A stretch of 64,000 nt of DNA from Nostoc sp. MS1. GTDB lineage: Bacteria > Cyanobacteriota > Cyanobacteriia > Cyanobacteriales > Nostocaceae. The notes below the pieces were generated by a model. It searched no databases and was not told the DNA's origin. It worked only from the letters and a program-made list of their open reading frames with translations. The stretch spans positions 1,550,001 to 1,614,000 of the forward strand of contig NZ_AP023441.1 in the NCBI RefSeq assembly GCF_019976755.1. Direction: 5' to 3'. Shown here piece after piece: positions 53,090 to 62,013 of this stretch (position 1 is the first letter of the stretch; each line of letters opens with the position of its first letter). Made by a program: the position numbers and the translations under genes.

Positions 53090-53586
53090 TCAAATCGTCG
53101 CTCTTCAATTGTCCGGTTCCTGTAGACCAACAACCACTCAATGAGTACGAAGAGTTAAAAACTGCTTGGTTATTTCGTGATTGCGCCTTAAATTGGCGGG
53201 AGTACACCACAAAACTAGCCTGGATTTGGGGTTTGTCTTGGCTAATAGCAGGACCAGTAGCAGCAGCCAGCTTTCCCCCAAATAAGCAATTGGTGCATTT
53301 CCTGTTGTGTGGTGCAGCCGGGGCAAGTGTCGGAGTAATACTCAGTCTCTTACGGTTATATTTAGGCTGGCTTTATGTACGCGATCGCCTCTACAGTATG
53401 ACTGTATTCTATGAGGAATCAGGCTGGTACGATGGTCAAACCTGGATCAAACCACCAGAAATCCTCAACCGCGATCGCTTAATTGTCACCTACGAAATTA
53501 AACCGATCATCCAACGGTTACAATTTACATTCGTTGGCTTGGCGGGAATCTTCGTTATTGGTACTATAGTTTGGCATTTGTTTTAA
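53086..53586 (+). CDS. CGLD27-like (DUF1230) membrane protein
   Basis: A 166-residue protein of the CGLD27/DUF1230 family, conserved in cyanobacteria, algae and plants. The N-terminus CPVPVDQQPLNEYEELKTAW is the family signature. Two or three transmembrane segments follow (LAWIWGLSWLIAGPVAAASF, FLLCGAAGASVGVILSLLRL, LAGIFVIGTIVWHLF) with a cytosolic or stromal part FYEESGWYDGQTWIKPPEIL. The exact role is not established; plant homologues are linked to photosynthesis or iron deficiency. It overlaps rsfS by 4 bp. Confidence 0.9.
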   Translation: MIKSSLFNCPVPVDQQPLNEYEELKTAWLFRDCALNWREYTTKLAWIWGLSWLIAGPVAAASFPPNKQLVHFLLCGAAGASVGVILSLLRLYLGWLYVRDRLYSMTVFYEESGWYDGQTWIKPPEILNRDRLIVTYEIKPIIQRLQFTFVGLAGIFVIGTIVWHLF

Positions 53587-53597
53587 TACAGTCAACG

Positions 53598-53649
53598 GTC
53601 AATAGTCAACAGTCAATAAACTATGGACTATAGACTGTTGACTATTGAC
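53598..53649. repeat. Inverted heptamer-repeat hairpin, 17-bp perfect arms
   Basis: GTCAATAGTCAACAGTC (53598-53614) and GACTGTTGACTATTGAC (53633-53649) are exact reverse complements, separated by 18 nt. The arms consist of the heptamers AGTCAAC and AGTCAAT in opposite orientation. It lies between the CGLD27 and asparaginase genes, and TAATAAAAAAAAG follows. It could reduce read-through within the cluster. Confidence 0.85.
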
Positions 53650-53676
53650 TAATAAAAAAAAGAGATAATTTAACCC

Positions 53677-54630
53677 ATGACAATGGGAAAGCGAACTCAA
53701 GCCGCAGCACTGGAAGTCCGGTTGCTGCGTGAAGGTATCATCGAATCGAAGCATATAGTCCAAGCTGTTGTTTGTGACGACAGAGGACGGGTGCTGACTG
53801 TGGCCGGAAATGCGGAAACAGCTACATTTGTCCGTTCTGCGCTTAAACCCTTTCAAGCGTTAGCCGTCACTACTACAGGCACACTGGAACGCTATGATTT
53901 AAGCGATCGCGACCTAGCAATTATTACCAGTTCCCACAGAGGTACAATCGAACAAGTACGCCAAGCGTTTAACATCCTTTGGCGAGCTGACCTTGACCCT
54001 TCTGTACTCCAGTGTCCTATACCTCCAGGCAAACGCAGCCCTCTAGAATATAATTGCTCTGGTAAACACGCGGGGATGTTGGCTATTTGTCAACAACGCC
54101 ATTGGCCTTTAAATAACTACCTGGAACGTAAGCATCCAGTACAGCAATTGATATTGGGGAAAATTGCCGAATTATTGCGAATGCCAGCTGAAGAATTTAT
54201 CAGCGCTCATGATGATTGTGGCGTACCCACCTACTTGATGCAACTGGGACAAATAGCTTCTTTATACGCGCTTCTCGCCTCTAGCAATAACCTAGATATG
54301 GAACGCATAGTTCGAGCTATGACTCATCACCCGTCAATGGTAGCAGGGGATGGAGAATTTGACACGGAACTGATGCGCTTAACCCCTGGTGAATTGGTCA
54401 GCAAAGCTGGTGCAGAGGGTGTACAGTGCATCGGTAGGCTGGGCGAAGGTCTGGGATTAGCTATCAAAGTTATAGATGGGGCAAAACGGGCAAAATATGC
54501 CGTGGCGATTCACCTACTCAAACAAATGGGTTGGATTACTCCCAGCGTAGCGGAAAGCTTGTCAGAGAAGTTCATGAACCCAGGAAAATACACACGTTTA
54601 GAAGTTGTGGGTGAATTATCGTTTTTATAG
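53677..54630 (+). CDS. Asparaginase (Asparaginase_II family)
   Basis: A 317-residue protein of the pfam Asparaginase_II family. Characteristic blocks: ALEVRLLREGIIESKHIVQA, TFVRSALKPFQALA, TSSHRG, YNCSGKHAGMLAICQ, DDCGVPTYLMQL and RAMTHHPSMVAGDGEFDTEL. It is unrelated to the classical E. coli type I and II enzymes. It is expected to hydrolyse L-asparagine to aspartate and ammonia. It stands third after rsfS and the CGLD27 gene in one direction, an order I associate with other cyanobacteria. The initiator tRNA gene follows 47 bp later. Confidence 0.92.
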   Translation: MTMGKRTQAAALEVRLLREGIIESKHIVQAVVCDDRGRVLTVAGNAETATFVRSALKPFQALAVTTTGTLERYDLSDRDLAIITSSHRGTIEQVRQAFNILWRADLDPSVLQCPIPPGKRSPLEYNCSGKHAGMLAICQQRHWPLNNYLERKHPVQQLILGKIAELLRMPAEEFISAHDDCGVPTYLMQLGQIASLYALLASSNNLDMERIVRAMTHHPSMVAGDGEFDTELMRLTPGELVSKAGAEGVQCIGRLGEGLGLAIKVIDGAKRAKYAVAIHLLKQMGWITPSVAESLSEKFMNPGKYTRLEVVGELSFL

Positions 54631-54677
54631 TTGCCAAACTCAAAAGGTTGAGCTATACTAGAAAGGTAAAGAAACGA

Positions 54678-54754
<77 letters not shown>

Positions 54755-54770
54755 ACTTATAAACAACATG

Positions 54771-54810
54771 CCCCTGCAATCCTTAAAGGTTGTGGGGTTT
54801 TGTTGTATTT
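54771..54810 (+). terminator. Terminator after tRNA-fMet
   Basis: CCCCTGCAATCC (54771-54782) and GGTTGTGGGG (54788-54797) form an imperfect GC-rich stem with loop TTAAA, followed by TTTTGTTGTATTTT. Confidence 0.6.
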
Positions 54811-54854
54811 TGATCTATTCTTAAGTTGGAATCTTCCAAAAAGCGCGGAGAATC

Positions 54855-56282
54855 ATGGTTGTGAAGTTGCAGCGCCCCATATTAGTAGGAGGATTAGGTT
54901 TATCCTTTTCCTTGTGGATAGTACAAAGTTGGCATCATTCGCTAGTCCAGTTCGGTGAGTTGAGTTTATTAAGTGTTTTAGCGGTTGGTGGTGGGTTGTG
55001 GTTGTTAAAACGCAAGCTGCCAAAAGATAGTTCAGAGCAACCGGATGGTATTTTGGTTGATAGAGCTACAGCAGAAAGTGCGATCGCTAAAACTGAAGTT
55101 GTCATCAATCAACTAGCTCAAGAATCGCAAAATCACCAAGCTTTAGCTACATTACGAAATCAGCTTGAGCAATTATCGGTAGAGTTAGACAGACAAGAAA
55201 TTAGAGTGGCTGTAACTGGTGGACAGTCAGTTGGTAAAAGCACTTTAATTGAGATACTGAAGTCGGAAAAACAGCAAGTAACATTCCAAGAAACAGCACC
55301 TCTGTTTAAAGAAGTGGGTAATCAGTCAGATATCGGTATCCTCACAGAAGCAGCGAAATCTGATGCTGCGCTGTTCTTAACTAACGGTGATTTAACTGAT
55401 TCACAATTTCAAGCCTTACAGCAGCTAAAGAGATTAAATCTGCCAAAAGTCCTGATTTTCAACAAGCAAGACCAGTATTTACCAGATGAACGTGCTAGTA
55501 TTTTGCAGTCTTTGAAACAGCGAGTTCCAGATCATGTAGTAGCTGTTGCGGCTGCGCCTGTCGCTATCAAAGTGCGGAAACACGAAGCTGATGGTACTGT
55601 ACAAGAGTGGATGGAACAACCAGCACCAGACATTCAACAGTTGTCCCAGGAATTAAGTGAACTTTTGTTACAGGAGCAGCAATTGGTGTGGACAACCACT
55701 GCAAGACAGGCGGTTTTGCTGAAATGTGAAGCGAAAAATTACTTGAATGGTGTGAGACGCGATCGCGCTACCCCAATTATTGAACAATATCAATGGATAG
55801 CTGCGGCTGCTGCTTTTGCTAACCCAGTACCCGCATTAGATATTTTAGCTACTGCGGCTATTAATGCCCAAATGGTGATGGATTTGGGTAATATCTATCA
55901 ACAGAAATTCTCCTGGGAACAAGCGCAAACTGTAGCCGCAACAATGGGAAGTTTGATGTTGAAATTGGGTTTAGTAGAACTTTCTACTCAAGCTATTGGT
56001 TCTGTTCTCAAAAGTAACGCTGTTACCTTTGTCGCTGGTGGTTTAGTACAGGGTGTAAGTGCGGCTTATCTGACTAGGGTAGCTGGGTTATGTCTAGTAG
56101 AGTATTTTGAGCAACAAGAAATCGCTTTAGATTCTGGTAATAATTTGAACTTGGACAAATTACGCCAAACCTTACAAAGAGTGTTCCAACAAAATCAACA
56201 AGTAGCATTGCTGCAAGGTTTTGTTAAGCAAGGTGTGAAGCGTTTGTTACCAGAAGCACAGCCGATGGAAGTTGTGGGATAA
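54855..56282 (+). CDS. DUF697 P-loop GTPase-like membrane protein
   Basis: A 475-residue protein. Two N-terminal hydrophobic helices (PILVGGLGLSFSLWIVQSWH, LLSVLAVGGGLWLLKR) are followed by a coiled coil (about 75-115). The P-loop NTPase has Walker A TGGQSVGKST and a G4-like FNKQD motif. The C-terminal DUF697 region is ALDILATAAINAQMVMDLGN followed by further hydrophobic helices. The family (YcjF/slr1462-like) is a TrmE-Era-related GTPase group at membranes; its function is unknown. The G3 DxxG motif is not obvious, so nucleotide hydrolysis is uncertain. It lies about 45 bp after the tRNA terminator. Confidence 0.85.
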   Translation: MVVKLQRPILVGGLGLSFSLWIVQSWHHSLVQFGELSLLSVLAVGGGLWLLKRKLPKDSSEQPDGILVDRATAESAIAKTEVVINQLAQESQNHQALATLRNQLEQLSVELDRQEIRVAVTGGQSVGKSTLIEILKSEKQQVTFQETAPLFKEVGNQSDIGILTEAAKSDAALFLTNGDLTDSQFQALQQLKRLNLPKVLIFNKQDQYLPDERASILQSLKQRVPDHVVAVAAAPVAIKVRKHEADGTVQEWMEQPAPDIQQLSQELSELLLQEQQLVWTTTARQAVLLKCEAKNYLNGVRRDRATPIIEQYQWIAAAAAFANPVPALDILATAAINAQMVMDLGNIYQQKFSWEQAQTVAATMGSLMLKLGLVELSTQAIGSVLKSNAVTFVAGGLVQGVSAAYLTRVAGLCLVEYFEQQEIALDSGNNLNLDKLRQTLQRVFQQNQQVALLQGFVKQGVKRLLPEAQPMEVVG

Positions 56283-56486
56283 TCTCACGCAAAGGCGCAA
56301 AGACGCTAAGAGAAAATCTGCGTTTTTGCGCTTTATAAATAAAATCAATTGCTTATGATTGTTTATAGTTTTATTTTTGTTTTAGTAATAAGATTTGCAG
56401 CAAAATTTATTAGATGGTCTAATTGATACACTTAAAATTTTATGTAAACGTAAATTAATTTTGTTTATAAATATTTAGCAAAACAA

Positions 56487-56945
56487 CTATAAAATACTCA
56501 AGTAAGTTTGCTCAGAGTTCATTGGTAGTACTCGTAGCTTACGATTTTTGAGGTTTGGTTCTAAGCCTAGAATTTCCATTGGTGTAACACCCAAAAGCGC
56601 ATAAGGTACTTCCGTAAGTTCCAAACAATCAAAAGTTCCTCGGCGTTCTTCAATACTTAATTCAACATCTCGGAAAATTCTCCCTTGTTGAACTCCAGCC
56701 GCAGTCTCTACTTTTGCCTCTCCACCTGGAGTTAAACCAAGTTGATTAATAATACTACTGGGTAAGCATAACAAGGTCGCACCCGTATCTACTAAGACAT
56801 CATTTAGGATACAAGAACGAACTTCTTCAACAGGAATAAAGCCTCGCTGGGCTAAAAGTTGATCAATTCGATTCGTCAGGGTGATAGTTACTATAACTTG
56901 TCTCATTTGCTTAGTCTGAATATTTGGTATTACCAGCTTACCCAT
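56487..56945 (-). CDS. Retroviral-type aspartic protease family protein
   Basis: A 152-residue single-lobe aspartyl protease. The active-site signature is in DVLVDTGATLLCLPSSII (DTGA), with the downstream hydrophobic-Gly part YALLGVTPMEILGLEPNL, as in clan AA proteins. It would need to dimerise to be active, like retroviral proteases. The family is frequent in cyanobacteria; targets are unknown. The start may be ATG 56945 or, matching usual family length, ATG 56906 (MRQVIVTITLTN). It is divergent from the DNA methyltransferase gene with about 80 bp between them. Confidence 0.85.
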   Translation of the reverse strand: MGKLVIPNIQTKQMRQVIVTITLTNRIDQLLAQRGFIPVEEVRSCILNDVLVDTGATLLCLPSSIINQLGLTPGGEAKVETAAGVQQGRIFRDVELSIEERRGTFDCLELTEVPYALLGVTPMEILGLEPNLKNRKLRVLPMNSEQTYLSIL

Positions 56946-57024
56946 TTCGGCTAACCCTTGATAATCTCTTAATTGATATAGTAACTTAAAATAGTTTAAT
57001 ATTCTTTAATTGTTCATTTTATTA

Positions 57025-58188
57025 ATGGGTGTCAAACCTCAAATTTTTTCATTCTTTGCAGGCGCAGGCTTTCTTGATTTGGGTTTTGAAATTAGCGGTT
57101 TTAATATTGTTTATGTGAATGAGATTTCCTCGCCTTTTTTGGCAGCATATCGCTATTCTAGGGAGATGCTGAATTTACCTTTACCAGAGTATGGATATCA
57201 TCAAGGAGAAGCAGCAGATGTATCTCAGCTTGTGGAAGGTGTTCAGACAAAACGTTTATTAGAGTTGGTACAAGATTGTCGTAAGTCTAATCGTATTGTT
57301 GGTTTTATTGGCGGCCCTCCTTGTCCTGATTTTTCTATTGGCGGGAAGAATAGGGGTTATTTGGGTGAAAATGGTAAGCTTTCTTCAGCTTATATCGAAT
57401 TAATTTGTCAAATCTTGCCTGATTTCTTTTTATTTGAAAATGTTAAGGGTTTGTGGCGGACTAAAAAGCATCGGCAGTTTTTTGAGACAATCAAATTACA
57501 GTTACAGCAATCAGGTTATATATTAACGGAAAAACTAATCAATGCTATCGAATATGGTGTACCACAAGATAGAGTGAGAATAATATTACTAGGGTTTAAA
57601 CATAGCTTCCTTAGTGATATGGGTATTAAATTAAATGATGAATTAAGTTTTCCTTGGGATGAAAAAGTTTTATATCCTCAAGAAAAAGTATTTACTTATC
57701 CGTGGAGTCAATCTGAACCATTTAGAGAAAATTCTATACTCCCTTGTCCTGATGGTATTCCTCAAGAGTTAACTGTTGAATACTGGTTTACAAAAAATGA
57801 TGTCCAAAATCATCTTAATTCTCAGCATTATTTTCAACCAAGAGGTGGTATGACAAAATTTGTCAGTATTGCTGAAGGAGATGATTCTAAAAAATCTTTT
57901 AAACGGCTACACAGATGGCGTTATTCTCCTACAGCTTGTTATGGCAATAATGAAGTACATTTGCATCCTTACAAAGCAAGGCGAATTTCTGTAGCGGAAG
58001 CACTAGCCATACAATCTTTACCCAAAAATTTTGTCCTGCCAGAGAATATGTTTCTGACGCATATGTTTAAAGCTATAGGTAATGGTGTGCCATATTTGGC
58101 ATCAAAGGCATTGGCTGAGTCTATTTTGGCTTTTCTTAATACAGATGTAAAAAATACTTCTATTGCTGATGAAATAACCCTTGATTAG
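57025..58188 (+). CDS. DNA (cytosine-5) methyltransferase, no adjacent nuclease
   Basis: A 387-residue C5 methyltransferase from ATG 57025 (an upstream TTG is unlikely). Motif I is IFSFFAGAGFLDLGFE; the catalytic Cys is in GGPPCPDFSIGG (motif IV); ENVKGL is motif VI; GVPQDRVRIILLGF is motif VIII; the target-recognition part lies about 230-320; and AIGNGVPYLASKALAESI is motif X. All functional motifs are intact. It methylates C5 of cytosine in double-stranded DNA. No restriction enzyme gene is adjacent. Anabaena has solitary C5 enzymes including one for CGATCG, the core of HIP1, but the specificity here cannot be read. Confidence 0.93.
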   Translation: MGVKPQIFSFFAGAGFLDLGFEISGFNIVYVNEISSPFLAAYRYSREMLNLPLPEYGYHQGEAADVSQLVEGVQTKRLLELVQDCRKSNRIVGFIGGPPCPDFSIGGKNRGYLGENGKLSSAYIELICQILPDFFLFENVKGLWRTKKHRQFFETIKLQLQQSGYILTEKLINAIEYGVPQDRVRIILLGFKHSFLSDMGIKLNDELSFPWDEKVLYPQEKVFTYPWSQSEPFRENSILPCPDGIPQELTVEYWFTKNDVQNHLNSQHYFQPRGGMTKFVSIAEGDDSKKSFKRLHRWRYSPTACYGNNEVHLHPYKARRISVAEALAIQSLPKNFVLPENMFLTHMFKAIGNGVPYLASKALAESILAFLNTDVKNTSIADEITLD

Positions 58189-58346
58189 CGTTAAATATAA
58201 TACTTTGCTTACTTGATTGTGCGGCAAAGAAAACCACTAAAAGCTCATCTTTTCCGTTAGGCTGCTGATAAATATGCTTTAATTTATATAAAGGGTATTA
58301 ATTTTTATAAATAAAAGTTATATATCAATCACAAAGAAAAGGCACG

Positions 58347-59027
58347 ATGGCAGCAGACTATCCAGATATTGATATTGCGCCATTTATCGATCATGCGCTA
58401 TTAACGCCAACGGCTACTCCAGAGCAGGTTGAGCAATGGTGTGGACAAGCAGACAGATTTAATTTCGCGGCGGTTTGTGTGTATCCTGCTTATGTAAAGC
58501 AAGCGGCGGAACTCCTCCACGGCAAAAAAACCAAGGTTTGTACGGTAATAGGCTTCCCTACTGGTGCTACGACTCGGTTAGTCAAGTTGTATGAGGCTCA
58601 AGAGGCTGTGGAAAACGGAGCCACGGAGCTTGATGTAGTCATCAATTTAGGCTGGTTGAAGTCTGGTAATACGGAAGCGGTACATGAGGAAATTGCCGAG
58701 ATTTGTGAGGAGACTGGGCAAACTGTCAAGGTAATTTTGGAAACAAATTTACTAACGGATGCGGAAAAAAGGCTTGCAGCCGAAATAGCTATGGAAGCAG
58801 GGGCTTCATTCCTCAAGACAGGTACGGGTTGGAATGGTGGTGTTACTGTGGAAGATGTACGTCTTTTGAAAGAGGTAACACGGGAAAGCGTAGGAATTAA
58901 GGCTGCTGGGGGGATTCGGACTCTGAATCAAGCTTTAGACTTAATAGTAGCGGGTGCTACGAGAATAGGCACGTCTCGCGGTATCGATTTGATCCGCCAG
59001 CGCGATAACCTAGATAAAGGCGAATAG
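58347..59027 (+). CDS. deoC: Deoxyribose-phosphate aldolase
   Basis: A 226-residue class I aldolase. Signatures: IDHALLTPTATPEQVEQWC, AVCVYPAYVK, VCTVIGFPTGA, ELDVVINLGWLKSG, VKVILETNLL, the Schiff-base Lys in GASFLKTGTGW, and GIKAAGGIRTLNQALDLI with the second Lys. It cleaves 2-deoxyribose 5-phosphate to acetaldehyde and glyceraldehyde 3-phosphate in the cytoplasm. The length is normal. recO follows in the same direction after a repeat-filled gap of 166 bp, as often in cyanobacteria. Confidence 0.97.
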   Translation: MAADYPDIDIAPFIDHALLTPTATPEQVEQWCGQADRFNFAAVCVYPAYVKQAAELLHGKKTKVCTVIGFPTGATTRLVKLYEAQEAVENGATELDVVINLGWLKSGNTEAVHEEIAEICEETGQTVKVILETNLLTDAEKRLAAEIAMEAGASFLKTGTGWNGGVTVEDVRLLKEVTRESVGIKAAGGIRTLNQALDLIVAGATRIGTSRGIDLIRQRDNLDKGE

Positions 59028-59196
59028 TCAGTTGACAGTTAACAGTTAACAGTCAACAGTTGTCTTTACCTAATGACCCTCCGGGTATGCCTTCTCTACG
59101 AGAGGCTGCGCCAACGGCACGCCAAGGGCGAACGCCAGTCCTGTAGGCGGGTCTCCCGCCTACAGGACTGGACTCACCAATGACTAATGACTAATG
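59028..59196. repeat. Repeat cluster between deoC and recO with a perfect 17-bp palindrome
   Basis: 59028-59062 holds AACAGTT/GACAGTT heptamers. 59095-59130 carries CTACGAGAGGCTGCGCCAAC and AGGGCGAACGC, a widespread Nostoc repeat type. CCAGTCCTGTAGGCGGG (59135-59151), loop TCT, CCCGCCTACAGGACTGG (59155-59171) is an exact 17-bp hairpin. ATGACTA heptamers (59180-59196) run into the recO start codon. Confidence 0.85.
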
Positions 59197-60099
59197 AGTA
59201 AAACTTATAAGGCGACTGGTATTAATCTTAAAGCCCAAGCTCTGGGGGAATCGGATAGAATAGTGACGATTTTAACACAGGAATTTGGTTTGATTCGAGC
59301 GATCGCCCCAGGCTCACGTAAGCATAAATCCAGCCTTGGCGGTAGAAGTGGGATGTTTGTAGTCAACGAACTACTGATTGCTAGAGGGCGATCGCTTGAT
59401 AAAATTACACAAGCCCAAACGTTAAAAACTTACCCTGGTTTGGCAAAAGATTTGGGTAAATTAGCTGCTAGTCAGTATCTAGCAGAAATAGTTCTGTCTC
59501 AAGCTTTGAGTGAACATCCACAACAAGAACTATACGAATTACTCAATGAACACCTGCATCGCTTGGAAGAGTTACCCACAGGTGAATCATCTGGTGTTCT
59601 TGCTTACCTAGCTCACGCAGTTTTCCATTTGTTAGCCTTAGATGGACTCGCACCACAAGTCCAAATTTGTTGCTTGACTCAAATTCCTTTAACGCCTGAC
59701 TTGATAGATCCTAATTGGCGAGTCGGGTTTAGCATCGCGGCTGGCGGAATAGTTTCGCTACAAGCTTGGGAAAATTTACGCAAAGAACTTGTGAAGAAGC
59801 CGGAAAAATCGCAGAAGCCAGTTACTCATACTCCTGACTCTACAACCCCTGACTATCAAACAGTTGTGCATCGCCAAGAGTTACCCGCTATTATCGCTCG
59901 GTTAACTGCTCAAGAACTTACGATGCTCCAACAGTTGTCACAACCGGAGATAATGCAAATTAGTACCGTCAATAATGCAAACTGGTTATCTGTAGAGCAA
60001 GTTTTACGCCAGTATGCTCAGTATCATTTGGGTCGTCCTATCCGCTCTGCTACTTTGATTGATTCTTATTTTGCTGCTAACCATGATGCAACCGTCTGA
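59194..60099 (+). CDS. recO: DNA repair protein RecO
   Basis: A 301-residue RecO. The N-terminal OB fold begins KTYKATGINLKAQALGESDR, with IVTILTQEFGLIRAIAPGSR and KHKSSLGGRSGMF. The helical domain contains YLAEIVLSQALSEHPQQELY, and the end is YAQYHLGRPIRSATLIDSYF. RecO loads RecA on SSB-coated DNA with RecR. The usual zinc cysteines are reduced here (only CC in VQICCLTQ is seen), and an acidic/Pro-rich insertion at about 205-230 is unusual. The start codon is within an ATGACTA repeat with no Shine-Dalgarno sequence. The 3' end overlaps the MFS gene. Confidence 0.93.
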   Translation: MSKTYKATGINLKAQALGESDRIVTILTQEFGLIRAIAPGSRKHKSSLGGRSGMFVVNELLIARGRSLDKITQAQTLKTYPGLAKDLGKLAASQYLAEIVLSQALSEHPQQELYELLNEHLHRLEELPTGESSGVLAYLAHAVFHLLALDGLAPQVQICCLTQIPLTPDLIDPNWRVGFSIAAGGIVSLQAWENLRKELVKKPEKSQKPVTHTPDSTTPDYQTVVHRQELPAIIARLTAQELTMLQQLSQPEIMQISTVNNANWLSVEQVLRQYAQYHLGRPIRSATLIDSYFAANHDATV

Positions 60100-61711
60100 A
60101 TTGGATAGAAAAGTTCTGCCCTTATCACCCAACCACGCCAACAAACAGCATAGGGCATCAGACCCCACAGCACATAATCATTTAAGTGCTGTACCCCAGC
60201 CTGTACCCAGCCACAAACATAGTCCAGAGTCTTCACCAGACATTTCTACAAACGAGAAAGATTGGATATCGGAAAATCATAAAACTGATATACCACCTGA
60301 AAGTGACAAGCACTTACCCGAATTAGCCAAAGTTGAAGTTAATGGGAATGGACGAGTACCAGTAACCCCTACGCCAGAAGCAGTCCCACCAACAGATGAC
60401 TCTGGTTCTGGTGGGGAAGACTCAGAAACTATGCAGCATCAGGGTTTTTTTGCTATATTCAAAAACCCTAACTTTTTGGCACTTTGGGGCGGTCAAGTGT
60501 TTTGCCAACTGGCAGACAAAGTATATTTAGTATTAATGATTGCCCTGATTAATACTCAGTTTCAAGCGAGTGATCAAAGTATTAGCGGTTGGGTATCGGC
60601 ATTGATGATGTCTTTCACGATACCAGCAGTGTTGTTTGGTTCTTTAGCTGGTGTATTTGTTGATAGATGGTCAAAAAAAGCCGTGTTAGTAGCCACAAAC
60701 GCTTGGCGCGGGATTTTGGTATTGGGCATACCTTTTCTGTTGTGGTTAACTCATGATTGGCAACCAGTAGGCGTTTTACCAGTAGGTTTTCTGATAATTT
60801 TGGCTGTGACTTTTTTAGTATCTACTCTCACTCAATTTTTTGCCCCAGCAGAACAAGCAGCAATTCCTCTGGTGGTGAAAGAACAAGATTTACTTTCGGC
60901 TAATTCCCTATACACAACCACGATGATGGCATCGGTGATAGTAGGGTTTGCTGTGGGAGAACCATTACTGGCTCTGGCGGATAATATTTGGGCGCAGTTA
61001 GGTGGTAATGATGGGTTTGGGAAGGAACTTTTGGTGGGTGGCAGTTATGCGATCGCTAGTATAATGTTGCTGTTATTAACGACTCACGAAAAAACCCACA
61101 GCCCAGAAACAGAATTTCCCCATGTCTTTGAAGATTTACGCGATGGGTTACGCTACCTCAAAGAAAATTACCGGGTTCGCAACGCCTTATTACAACTAAC
61201 AATATTATTTTCTGTTATCGCCGCCTTAACTGTTCTCGCAGTCCGCATGGCAGAAATTATCCCTAACTTAAAAGCTTCTCAATTCGGTTTTTTACTGGCG
61301 GCTGGTGGTGTTGGTATTGCTATCGGCGCGACAATTTTAGGTCAGTTTGGGCAACGTTTTTCTTATACTCAATTAAGCCTTGTTGGTTGTTTGGGTATGA
61401 CAGCCTCTTTAGTTGGGCTTTCTATCTTCACAACCCAGCTATGGTTAGTCCTGCTATTGGTAACGCTACAAGGTGTTTTTGGCTCCCTCATCGCCATACC
61501 CATGCAGACAACTATCCAGACGGAAACCCTGCCAGAAATGCGTGGTAAAGTATTTGGTCTGCAAAATAACGTTATTAATATTGCCTTGTCTCTACCCTTA
61601 GCGTTAGCGGGTGTGGCTGAAACCTTTGTGGGTTTAAAAGTGGTCTTTTTGGCATTAGCGGCGATCGTCTTTTCAGGTGGTATATTGACTTGGTATAACT
61701 CTCGTGATTAA
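60083..61711 (+). CDS. MFS transporter with long N-terminal extension
   Basis: A 542-residue major-facilitator protein starting at ATG 60083 or 60086, inside the 3' end of recO (about 15 bp overlap). Residues 1-120 are hydrophilic and Pro/Ser/Glu-rich (SELDRKVLPLSPNHANKQHR, TPTPEAVPPTDDSGSGGEDS). Twelve transmembrane helices follow from NPNFLALWGGQVFCQLADKV on; the MFS loop GVFVDRWSKKAVLV is present, and LPEMRGKVFGLQNN is typical of the macrolide/lysophospholipid exporter-like group. It would be in the cytoplasmic membrane; the substrate is unknown. The overlap suggests co-translation with recO. Confidence 0.9.
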   Translation: MMQPSELDRKVLPLSPNHANKQHRASDPTAHNHLSAVPQPVPSHKHSPESSPDISTNEKDWISENHKTDIPPESDKHLPELAKVEVNGNGRVPVTPTPEAVPPTDDSGSGGEDSETMQHQGFFAIFKNPNFLALWGGQVFCQLADKVYLVLMIALINTQFQASDQSISGWVSALMMSFTIPAVLFGSLAGVFVDRWSKKAVLVATNAWRGILVLGIPFLLWLTHDWQPVGVLPVGFLIILAVTFLVSTLTQFFAPAEQAAIPLVVKEQDLLSANSLYTTTMMASVIVGFAVGEPLLALADNIWAQLGGNDGFGKELLVGGSYAIASIMLLLLTTHEKTHSPETEFPHVFEDLRDGLRYLKENYRVRNALLQLTILFSVIAALTVLAVRMAEIIPNLKASQFGFLLAAGGVGIAIGATILGQFGQRFSYTQLSLVGCLGMTASLVGLSIFTTQLWLVLLLVTLQGVFGSLIAIPMQTTIQTETLPEMRGKVFGLQNNVINIALSLPLALAGVAETFVGLKVVFLALAAIVFSGGILTWYNSRD

Positions 61712-61781
61712 TAATCAAAATTTGAGGTAATTATAAATTTTGCTTTCATGCTAAACTGATTGCAGAAAATTTGATCACAAA

Positions 61782-61823
61782 CTTGCTGGGGATTAGTTTG
61801 ATATCAACCAAGCAGGGTTTTTT
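61782..61823 (+). terminator. Probable terminator after the MFS gene
   Basis: CTTGCTGG (61782-61789) pairs with CCAAGCAGG (61808-61816) with one bulge and one G-T pair, followed by GTTTTTTGTTG. It lies in the 302-bp gap to the glycosyltransferase, in which nothing else was recognised. Confidence 0.55.
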
Positions 61824-62013
61824 GTTGTAAAAATACTGTACAACTAAAAAACGAAATAAGCCTAAAAGAAATGTGGTTTAGCAAACCCAAAATTTGGCTT
61901 CTTACTGGTTGAGCAGAAATATATTCAGAATGTAGATAGCCAGCAAGTAAAGCAAGATAAGTAACCAAAGATTCAAAATAAATAAACCACGCTCTTCTGA
62001 TAGCCGATAAAGA

